A DNA stretch of 64,000 nt from Paenibacillus piscarius (lineage in GTDB: Bacteria; Bacillota; Bacilli; Paenibacillales; Paenibacillaceae), in assembly GCF_022234545.1 (NCBI RefSeq), contig NZ_JAIEUI010000017.1, positions 108,214-172,213 on the forward strand. Reading direction: 5' to 3'. A model generated the notes under the pieces. The model was not told the origin of the DNA and searched no databases. It saw nothing but the letters and a program-made list of their open reading frames with translations. Positions 23,636 through 30,798 of this stretch are shown here, one piece after another; position 1 is the stretch's first letter; each line of letters opens with the position of its first letter. A program made the translations under genes and the position numbers.

Positions 23636-26181
23636 TGGGCAGCTCCTTCAGAAGAGGTGGCGGCGGCTGCTTTGGCGGTAACCTCAAGGGCATAGGCCTG
23701 GCTTGCAATCTCCGTCCGCACTCCCTGGAATTCATCGTAGAATTTAAGGGCATAGGTGCCGGAGCTGAGGTTTTTGAACAGAACACTGGATAGCGTCGTA
23801 GAATAAGAGTTATTTGTTCCCAGGGTCAGGTCGGTTCCCGGCGTCAGTGCTTTCTCGTGAGACTGTCCATAAGGATCTATAATCTGAAGGATGAGCTTAT
23901 GCTGGTAAGCGCCCGTCTGATAGGTAGTATCCTGATTGAGATTGTAATTGAACGTCACCGCAATGCTGTTTGCGCCTTTGGTGAGTTCTCCTGTAGAGCT
24001 TGTAACGGCCAGTGTATAAGGGAAAAGCGGAACGGAAGCCAAATTGGTCATTGGCGTAACCTCTGCCGGTGTCAGTGTCAGCGCTGCTGTATTTACGTAT
24101 CCCGTTGCAGCCGTTCCTGCTGCAGTCAGCTTGCCATCGGCAATAGCCTGGCTGACATACAGCTGAAGACCTGCGGTGTCCAGGGTAGCCGGGACCTTCG
24201 CCCAGAAGGTAACCAGTGTTTTGCCTCCAGGACTGGTCGACAGCTCGGACTGGCTTACGGTTGCTTCAAAAAATTGCCCGTCAGCAGTCCTGAACTGTGC
24301 GTACAGACGGGCCAGATCCGCCTGCCGGACTTCGTCGCTGTTCATTTCCACTTCGCTGTACACCAGATTCGAGCCGGTTCCGGTATACAGGAGGGTGGAC
24401 CGTTCCTTCACGGTGGCTTGTTTGCCGGTGGCCGTGATCTTGAAGGCTTCTCCTGCAGCCAGCGGAGCTACACTCTTAACGGGGCTGTCGCTTGTGCTGA
24501 GAGAGAGGAACTGCGACACCTCTGTACCCTTGGTCTCCTGGAGGATGAGCTTGATTTGTCTGACATCCAGAGTGTAGGGAATACGGCCTTGAACCGTGAT
24601 CTGAGTGCTGGCACCAGGGGCAAGCACCGAAGAGCTGTTGTCCGTATAAGTCTGCGAAGAGGAGCTGAGATCCTGCTGATCCGCCAGGAGTACGCCGGTA
24701 AGAGGAGGTAAGGTAATGGATTTGGACGTTGCATTGCGTATCGTAAGCTTGGCCAGCACCAGATCCTCGCTGCCCCAAGGCAGCCGCAGCAGGGAGTCCA
24801 GCGAGACCGCGAAGGTGCCGTAGGTATTGGTTACGCCGGTCTCAGAGGCGAGATGAATCTGGCTCTCCGGCGTATACGGGATGCGGAAATAGGCCACAGG
24901 CAGCGTTATTTTATCCGCGCTGGCCGCAGGAGCAATCATCTGCAGCTCCAGCGAATTCTGAGCCAGCTCCAGCGGAACCTTCGCGCTCAGCTCAATCAGC
25001 TTCTCTTCCAGCGGCTTCAGGGTCAGGCTGTCGAAGGCTGTGGCTGTTACCGGGAAGCTATAGCCCTCCGCAGACTGGACATTAAGCTCATAAGCAGGCA
25101 AAGTCACGGCTTGGCTGCCGGTATTCTTCACCCGAAGCTGATAGCTCCAGACGCCATTCCCGTTATCTGCGTGCACACTTGCCTTCAACAGCTGCATATC
25201 CACATGATTGCTGCCTACGGAGACCTTCTTGGTGTAGCCCGCCGCTACAGTGAAATCTGCGGTGACCGCAGCCGGAAGTATGTAGGAAGAGACAGGCAAG
25301 TACAGCTTGAGTCCTTCATCCAGCTTGGCGATCTGCAGCGTCAGCTTGCTGACGTTCATGTAAGAGGGGATTTCGGTCATATAATAGAGTGTCTTCTTCT
25401 CCTGAGGCTGGAGCTTGAATTCGGAGCTGCTGTCATCCAGTGCAAGCGTGAAAACAGAGCCGCCCGAGGATTTCAGATACCAGGCATAGCCCGGATCTGT
25501 AAGCACTTTGGTACCCAGATTGGTCAGGCTAAGCCCGACCTTGGCATAGACTTTGCCGTTATATTTGTAGATTTGCACGGATTCGGCTGTAGTGCCGGCG
25601 GTAATGCCGCCGAGTTCAACCTTCCGGGTCTCCCCTATAAGAGAAGACAGTGAATAGTTGGCAGGAATCGTGAAAGTGCCGATGCGCTGTTCATAATTAG
25701 CGGCGCTGAAATTCCAGCCGTACAGGTTGATTTTGAGTCCCTTAACTGAGGCGGCAGCTCCAATATTCGCATAGTATGTAAGGCTGATGCTCTGTTTTGC
25801 GGGGATTTTCTTGACCGCACTGTCGGCGCTGACCGGTTTACCCTTGAGGGTGCTGCCGCCCGCAGTGACAATTTTGGAGAAATAGTCCGCCAGATTGACG
25901 CTACTGCCTGCATTGTTGGTATAGGTAAGCGTGTAGGTGAGAATATTACCGCCGGTTTGGCTCTGAATTCCTACATTGCTCAGCTTCACCTGCAGCGTGG
26001 TGCCGAGCTTGAGTGCGCTTAGACCGTTAAGTGTGGAGACTTCCGTGACTGTCTTTGCTGCTGCGGCAGCCGTTGAACCGGATGAAGCAGCATAGGCTGC
26101 GGTTCCCGGGCTTCCTGCGGTTTGAATCGCGGCAAATGTGCTGAGCAGCAGCAGAGCAAATGCCTTTTTTCGTGTAAGCAT
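23632..26181 (-). CDS. Secreted repeat protein of unknown function heading the efflux operon
   Basis: Exported protein of 849 residues. The start is ATG 26181, seven bases after GGGAGG; the open frame extends 40 codons upstream without a ribosome binding site. A signal peptide is clear (MLTRKKAFALLLLSTFAAI ... AAYAASS). The rest consists of about five to six beta-rich modules with a recurring pattern, L-x-P-x(4-6)-L-x(3)-A-x-(I/V)-P followed by alternating hydrophobics: for example LQPQEKKTLYYMTEIP, LKPLEEKLIELSAKVP, LAPGASTQITVQGRIP and SPGGKTLVTFWAKVP. No catalytic motif was found. Its stop overlaps the adaptor start, so it belongs to the pump operon and may bind or deliver the substrate at the cell surface; that is inference. 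Confidence 0.85.
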   Translation of the reverse strand: MLTRKKAFALLLLSTFAAIQTAGSPGTAAYAASSGSTAAAAAKTVTEVSTLNGLSALKLGTTLQVKLSNVGIQSQTGGNILTYTLTYTNNAGSSVNLADYFSKIVTAGGSTLKGKPVSADSAVKKIPAKQSISLTYYANIGAAASVKGLKINLYGWNFSAANYEQRIGTFTIPANYSLSSLIGETRKVELGGITAGTTAESVQIYKYNGKVYAKVGLSLTNLGTKVLTDPGYAWYLKSSGGSVFTLALDDSSSEFKLQPQEKKTLYYMTEIPSYMNVSKLTLQIAKLDEGLKLYLPVSSYILPAAVTADFTVAAGYTKKVSVGSNHVDMQLLKASVHADNGNGVWSYQLRVKNTGSQAVTLPAYELNVQSAEGYSFPVTATAFDSLTLKPLEEKLIELSAKVPLELAQNSLELQMIAPAASADKITLPVAYFRIPYTPESQIHLASETGVTNTYGTFAVSLDSLLRLPWGSEDLVLAKLTIRNATSKSITLPPLTGVLLADQQDLSSSSQTYTDNSSSVLAPGASTQITVQGRIPYTLDVRQIKLILQETKGTEVSQFLSLSTSDSPVKSVAPLAAGEAFKITATGKQATVKERSTLLYTGTGSNLVYSEVEMNSDEVRQADLARLYAQFRTADGQFFEATVSQSELSTSPGGKTLVTFWAKVPATLDTAGLQLYVSQAIADGKLTAAGTAATGYVNTAALTLTPAEVTPMTNLASVPLFPYTLAVTSSTGELTKGANSIAVTFNYNLNQDTTYQTGAYQHKLILQIIDPYGQSHEKALTPGTDLTLGTNNSYSTTLSSVLFKNLSSGTYALKFYDEFQGVRTEIASQAYALEVTAKAAAATSSEGAAQ

Positions 26182-26313
26182 GAAATGTCCTCCCTTTATA
26201 AAAAGCCTTAAGCAGCCGCCTTCCACGGAAGGACAGCCAGATGACCTTATAAGGCAAAATATCAACATTGACTGAATGTCCGCTGAAAATAAGGCCTTCA
26301 AACCGCGCTGAAG

Positions 26314-26330
26314 CTTAAAGGAAGCTTAAG
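26314..26330. promoter_or_regulatory. Possible response-regulator operator (direct repeat)
   Basis: CTTAAA-GGAAG-CTTAAG, or on the minus strand CTTAAG-CTTCC-TTTAAG, is an 11-bp-phased direct repeat of the type bound by OmpR-family regulators (the CiaR box is TTTAAG-N5-TTTAAG). It lies between the divergent efflux operon and the pheS T-box promoter, 133 bases upstream of the efflux start codon. Confidence 0.4.
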
Positions 26331-26362
26331 AGAAGATAAAAAATAAGCAAAATTTGCGCGGC

Positions 26363-26391
26363 TTGTCAAAATGGCTGTTATTGCATATAAT
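26363..26391 (+). promoter_or_regulatory. Sigma-A-type promoter of pheS
   Basis: TTGTCA (26363-26368) and TATAAT (26386-26391) are 17 bases apart. Transcription would start near 26398, just before the T-box leader. Confidence 0.85.
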
Positions 26392-26397
26392 AGATGG

Positions 26398-26753
26398 GCA
26401 TATCCTCTCAAATGGAGGATCAGAGTGCAGAGGTTTTATTCCGCATAAATGCATTGATGGAGAAGAGTACGCAGTGCCTGGCTTACAGGGAGGAAGCGCC
26501 GCAGATTGAGAGCGTTTCTAGGAGAGCAGAGCTGCCGAAGTTCACTCCGGAGCAGTTCCCTGAATTTCTGCCCAAGGCTTCCTTGGGTGAGGATAGTAGG
26601 GGAGACCGGCCGCAGACCGTTATATCTGCATAGAGTGAGACAGGTCTTGGCCGCACCGGAAGAGGGAATAGTACTCTTAAGGGAAGCATCCGGCCGTCTA
26701 ACAAGGGTGGTACCACGGTCTTTTCGTCCCTTACCGGGAGGAAAGGCCTTTTT
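26398..26753 (+). ncRNA. T-box leader (tRNA-Phe sensing) of pheS-pheT
   Basis: The conserved T-box AAGGGTGGTACCACG is at 26703-26717. The terminator pairs GGTCTTTTCGTCCC (26717-26730) with GGGAGGAAAGGCC (26736-26748), followed by TTTTT. Stem I begins near GATGGAGAAGAGTACG (about 26456). A UUC triplet at 26541-26543, followed by ACUCC that can pair with GGAG at the stem base, is the best candidate for the Phe specifier. Uncharged tRNA-Phe would stabilise the antiterminator and switch synthesis on. Confidence 0.9.
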
Positions 26754-26792
26754 GTGTTGAACAATACGAGATTTGAGGGGGCAGTACAAGCG

Positions 26793-27827
26793 ATGAAGGA
26801 GAAATTGGAAGCATTGAAGGCCGAGGCGCTGGCGAAGCTGGAGGCGGTAACCGATCCGCAGGTCCTGAATGATTTGCGTGTCAAATACCTTGGCAAAAAA
26901 GGTGAGCTGACCGAGGTTCTGCGCGGCATGGGCGGGCTGAGCGCCGAGGAGCGTCCGGTGATCGGCCAGGTAGCCAATCTGGTGCGCAGCGCCATTGAGG
27001 AGGTCATTGGCACGAAGCAGGAGTTCTTCCAGCAGGAGGAGACCCGCAGCCGGCTGAACGCCGAGAAGGTGGATGTCACGCTGCCGGGCCGCGGCCTGCC
27101 GCAGGGCGGGATTCATCCGCTGAGCCGGGTGCTTCAGGAGGTCGAGGATATCTTCATCGGCATGGGCTTCCGGATCGCCGAAGGCCCTGAGGTGGAGACC
27201 GACTATTACAACTTCGAGGCGCTGAACCTGCCGAAGAACCATCCGGCCCGCGACATGCAGGATTCCTTCTATATTACGGAGGATATTCTGATGCGTACCC
27301 AGACGTCTCCGGTGCAGGTGCGCACCATGCAGGCGGCCAAAGGGGAATCACCGGTCAAAATCATCTGTCCCGGCAAAGTCTTCCGCCGCGACGATGACGA
27401 TGCGACCCACTCCTTCCAGTTCCATCAGATTGAAGGCCTGGTCATCGGCCGCAATATCCGTATGAGCGACCTGAAGGGGACCCTGCAGCAGTTCACGAAG
27501 GAGATGTTCGGACCGGCAGCGGGTATCCGCCTGCGTCCAAGCTTCTTCCCGTTCACCGAGCCGAGTGTGGAAGTGGATGTGAACTGCTTCAAATGCGGCG
27601 GCAGCGGCTGCCGTCTCTGCAAGCAGAGCGGCTGGCTGGAGATCCTGGGCGCCGGTATGGTGCATCCGAACGTGCTGCGGATGGGCGGCTACGACCCTGA
27701 GGTGTACAGCGGCTTCGCCTTCGGCATGGGCCTGGAGCGGATTGCGATGCTGAAGTACGGCATCGATGACATCCGCAACTTCTACACGAATGATATGGGC
27801 TTTGTGCAGCAGTTCAAGGGGATTTAG
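26793..27827 (+). CDS. pheS: Phenylalanyl-tRNA synthetase alpha subunit
   Basis: Catalytic subunit of the alpha2-beta2 enzyme that charges tRNA-Phe; class II synthetase of 344 residues. The start is ATG 26793 (MKEKLEALKAEAL), with GAGGGGGC upstream, matching homologues; the GTG and TTG at 26754-26757 lie inside the terminator. It has an N-terminal coiled coil (1-80), motif 1 around HPLSRVLQEVEDIFIGMGF, motif 2 PGKVFRRDDDDATHSFQFHQIEG and motif 3 FGMGLERIAMLKYG. The Cys cluster CFKCGGSGCRLCKQSGW is typical. Unusually, 347 bases separate it from pheT. Confidence 0.97.
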   Translation: MKEKLEALKAEALAKLEAVTDPQVLNDLRVKYLGKKGELTEVLRGMGGLSAEERPVIGQVANLVRSAIEEVIGTKQEFFQQEETRSRLNAEKVDVTLPGRGLPQGGIHPLSRVLQEVEDIFIGMGFRIAEGPEVETDYYNFEALNLPKNHPARDMQDSFYITEDILMRTQTSPVQVRTMQAAKGESPVKIICPGKVFRRDDDDATHSFQFHQIEGLVIGRNIRMSDLKGTLQQFTKEMFGPAAGIRLRPSFFPFTEPSVEVDVNCFKCGGSGCRLCKQSGWLEILGAGMVHPNVLRMGGYDPEVYSGFAFGMGLERIAMLKYGIDDIRNFYTNDMGFVQQFKGI

Positions 27828-28174
27828 GGATTTGGCGGGGGTGTGCGGGGCGCGTTGGGCGATTGTTTGAAAAGGTAGTGAGGTGCTGGTTTACTTGGTA
27901 TCAAAGACTGTAATAGAAGGGCCGGAGGGGAATTTTGGAACTGTAGGAGCGTTAGCGTCCGCCTTTGGATTTGAATTTCTACCGCGAACAGCGGTTTTAA
28001 TCAGGAAATTCAAATACAACAGCGGCCGGAAGTCCAAACATTCTTTGGAGGTTCTGCTATTACAGGATGCTCTGAAGTAAGCTTAGGAGCGCAATATCTT
28101 TTCCTGCATGTCCTGCGTTCAGGCACCACCGGCATGGGGATAAATACATCTGAACCAAAAGGAAGTGTGCGATC
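27828..28174. repeat. pheS-pheT spacer containing a palindromic element
   Basis: The arms GATTTGAATTTC (27968-27979) and GAAATTCAAAT (28005-28015) form an 11-bp stem around a smaller hairpin, CCGC/GCGG at 27982-27994. GGAGCGTTAGCGTCCGCC, just to the left, and GCGGCCGG, to the right, look like parts of the same unit. A 65-codon frame at 27883 covers it but has no ribosome binding site and no homology I recognise. The layout suggests a REP/MITE-like intergenic element inserted between two normally adjacent genes. AAGGAAG at 28160-28166 is the pheT ribosome binding site. Confidence 0.55.
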
Positions 28175-30619
28175 ATGAAAGTATCAACCGCCTGGCTGGC
28201 CGATTATATATCGCTGGAAGGGGTGACCGCCGATGAGCTGGCGGACAAAATCACCACCGCCGGTATCGAGATTGACGGAGTAGAACGCCGCAACAAAGGA
28301 CTATCCGGGATCGTAACCGGCTATGTGAAATCCAAAGAAAAGCACCCGGATGCCGATAAGCTGAATATCTGTATTGTGGATGCGGGACAGGGAGAGGACC
28401 TGCAGATTGTCTGCGGAGCGAAGAATGTTGCAGCGGGCCAAAAGGTGCCTGTCGCGCTGGTAGGCGCTAAGCTGCCGGGCCTGGAGATCAAAAAAGCCAA
28501 GCTGCGCGGTGTCCTGTCGCAGGGCATGATCTGCTCGGCCAAGGAGCTGGGTCTGAACGATAAGCTGCTGCCCAAGGAGCTGCAGGAGGGCATTCTTGTT
28601 CTTCCTGAGCAGACCGAGGTCGGCCAGGATATTCTCAAGGTGCTGGGCCTGAATGATGAGGTGCTTGATTTCGACCTGACACCGAACCGTTCTGACTGCC
28701 TGAGCATGATCGGTGCCGCCTACGAGGTTAGCGCGGTGCTGGGCCGTGACCTGAAGCTGCCTGATCCGGCGGCAGAACTGGTAGAGACCGGCGGTAAGGC
28801 TGCTGATTCCATTGCGGTTACTGTGGAGGACGAAGCTTTGTGCAGCCATTATGCCGTGCGTTATATCACCGGTGTGAAGGTGGCTCCATCCCCGTTGTGG
28901 ATGCAGAACCGCCTGATGGCCGCCGGGGTGCGCCCGATCAACAACATCGTGGATATCACCAATTATGTGATGCTGGAATATGGACAGCCGCTGCACGCTT
29001 TTGACGGAGGAGAGTTGAAGGGGGGAACCATCGGAGTGCGGTTCGCCCGTGAAGGCGAACTGCTGACCACCCTGGACGGGCAGGATCGCAAGCTTGAGCC
29101 GCAGATGCTGGTCATTGCCGACGGCTCGGGAGCCATCGGGCTGGCTGGAGTGATGGGCGGACTGTCTACCGAGGTTACGGAGAACACCGTCAGCATCGTC
29201 CTGGAATCGGCCAAGTTCGACGGCGGAACTGTCCGCAAAACCTCGCGCCAGCTCGGCCTGCGCTCGGAAGCTTCCCAGCGGTTCGAGAAGGAAGTGGACC
29301 CGAATGCTGTAATTCCTGCGCTGAACCGTGCCGCTGCACTGATGGCCCGCTATGCCGGCGGAGCCGTGCATGAAGGTATTGTCCAGGCCGGAGGCGCTGC
29401 TGTCGCAGAGAAAGTAATTACTCTCTCGCTGGAGAAGCTGAACCGTTATCTCGGCACAGAGCTGTCCCTGCTGGAAGTGAAGACCCTGTTCGGGCGTCTG
29501 CACTTCAAGAGCGGCGATGCGGCTCAGGGAATCGTTGAGGTGCAGGTGCCGACCCGCCGCGGCGATATCACCCAGGACGTTGACTTAATTGAAGAGATTG
29601 CCCGTCTGTACGGGTATGATAATATTCCGACCACCCTCATTGAGGGCACGACAACGCCTGGAGCGTTCACCAGACAGCAGCTCCTGCGCCGGGAGCTCCG
29701 CCGTATGCTCTCACTAGGCGGATACCAGGAGGTTATGGGCTATTCCTTCATCCAGCCGGAGCAGACCAAGCTCTTCCCTGCGCTTACGGGCGGCAAGCTG
29801 CCGGTGAAGCTGGCGATGCCGATGAGCGAGGAGCGCAGCGTGCTGCGCACCAGCCTGCTGCCGCAGCTGCTGGACATTGCCCTCTACAATACGAACCGCC
29901 GCCAAGGCGACCTGGCCCTGTTCGAGATTGGCAATGTGTTCCTTACAGAAGAAGAGGTGCTTACCCGCCAGCCAAGCGAGCTGCCGGTGCTTGGACTGCT
30001 GCTTAGCGGCACCCGTGCCACCAAGCAGTGGAACGTGGCTGCGGAGCCGGTGGACTTCTTCGATCTGAAGGGTGCACTGGAGACGGTATTCGGGCATCTT
30101 GGACTCACTGACCGGATTACTTATGAAGGCGATGCGCCTGAAGGCTACCATCCTGGACGCTCCGCCTCGGTCTATCTGCAGCAGGCTGAGGGCCGCGTGA
30201 AGATAGGTACGCTGGGCCAGCTGCATCCCGAGCTTCAGCGCCGCATGGATCTGGAGGATACTTACGTATCCGAAGTGCTGCTGCAGCCGCTGTATGATGC
30301 GGCCCGTACCCACCTGCAATACAGTGAGCTTCACCGATTCCCGGGTGTGGAGCGGGATATCGCAGTAGTGGTTGATGCGCAGGTGCCTGCAAGCCATCTG
30401 ACCGCTTCAATCCGGGAGCATGGCGGCACGCTGCTCCAGCATGTGCAGGTCTTCGATGTCTATACCGGAGGTAAGATGGAGGCAGGGAAGAAGAGTATAG
30501 CGCTGTCGCTGCTGTACCGTCATACCGACCATACACTGACCGATGAAGAGGTCGTGGAAGTGCATGAACGGGTGGTCGCTGCGCTGGAACAAACTTTTGG
30601 CGCTGAATTAAGAAAATAG
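28175..30619 (+). CDS. pheT: Phenylalanyl-tRNA synthetase beta subunit
   Basis: Beta subunit: tRNA binding, editing of Tyr-tRNA-Phe and structure. At 814 residues it is full length. It contains an N-terminal tRNA-binding (OB/EMAP-like) domain at about 40-155, B3/B4 editing domain at about 210-380 (including NIVDITNYVMLEYGQPLHAFD), B5 at about 405-475, a catalytic-like domain at about 490-690, and a C-terminal ferredoxin-fold anticodon-binding domain (FPGVERDIAVVVD ... YRHTDHTLTDEEV). AAGGAAG lies upstream. A strong terminator follows. Transcription presumably comes from the pheS T-box promoter through the wide spacer; I saw no separate promoter. Confidence 0.97.
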   Translation: MKVSTAWLADYISLEGVTADELADKITTAGIEIDGVERRNKGLSGIVTGYVKSKEKHPDADKLNICIVDAGQGEDLQIVCGAKNVAAGQKVPVALVGAKLPGLEIKKAKLRGVLSQGMICSAKELGLNDKLLPKELQEGILVLPEQTEVGQDILKVLGLNDEVLDFDLTPNRSDCLSMIGAAYEVSAVLGRDLKLPDPAAELVETGGKAADSIAVTVEDEALCSHYAVRYITGVKVAPSPLWMQNRLMAAGVRPINNIVDITNYVMLEYGQPLHAFDGGELKGGTIGVRFAREGELLTTLDGQDRKLEPQMLVIADGSGAIGLAGVMGGLSTEVTENTVSIVLESAKFDGGTVRKTSRQLGLRSEASQRFEKEVDPNAVIPALNRAAALMARYAGGAVHEGIVQAGGAAVAEKVITLSLEKLNRYLGTELSLLEVKTLFGRLHFKSGDAAQGIVEVQVPTRRGDITQDVDLIEEIARLYGYDNIPTTLIEGTTTPGAFTRQQLLRRELRRMLSLGGYQEVMGYSFIQPEQTKLFPALTGGKLPVKLAMPMSEERSVLRTSLLPQLLDIALYNTNRRQGDLALFEIGNVFLTEEEVLTRQPSELPVLGLLLSGTRATKQWNVAAEPVDFFDLKGALETVFGHLGLTDRITYEGDAPEGYHPGRSASVYLQQAEGRVKIGTLGQLHPELQRRMDLEDTYVSEVLLQPLYDAARTHLQYSELHRFPGVERDIAVVVDAQVPASHLTASIREHGGTLLQHVQVFDVYTGGKMEAGKKSIALSLLYRHTDHTLTDEEVVEVHERVVAALEQTFGAELRK

Positions 30620-30634
30620 CAGGAATTGTGTAAA

Positions 30635-30680
30635 GCCGCAGCGAATCCATTTAGAAACAGAGATTCGCTGCGGTTTTTTC
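30635..30680 (+). terminator. Rho-independent terminator after pheT
   Basis: CCGCAGCGAATC pairs with GATTCGCTGCGG across a 16-base loop, followed by TTTTTTC. Confidence 0.92.
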
Positions 30681-30715
30681 TGTACCCTTGTGAAATGCGG
30701 AGGATTACCGTTCTT

Positions 30716-30745
30716 TTGCCAAAGGTTAAGAAATAACGCTACAAT
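30716..30745 (+). promoter_or_regulatory. Sigma-A-type promoter of zapA
   Basis: TTGCCA (30716-30721) and TACAAT (30740-30745) have an 18-base spacer. The AAAGGAGGG ribosome binding site and the GTG start follow about 40-55 bases later. Confidence 0.7.
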
Positions 30746-30798
30746 AGGAGCAAGGAAACCAACTTAGAATCCGCACACATACAAAGGAGGGCACAACT

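Noticed and set aside
27883..28080. 65-codon ORF between pheS and pheT
   Set aside because: It overlaps a palindromic element, lacks a ribosome binding site and has no recognisable protein features.
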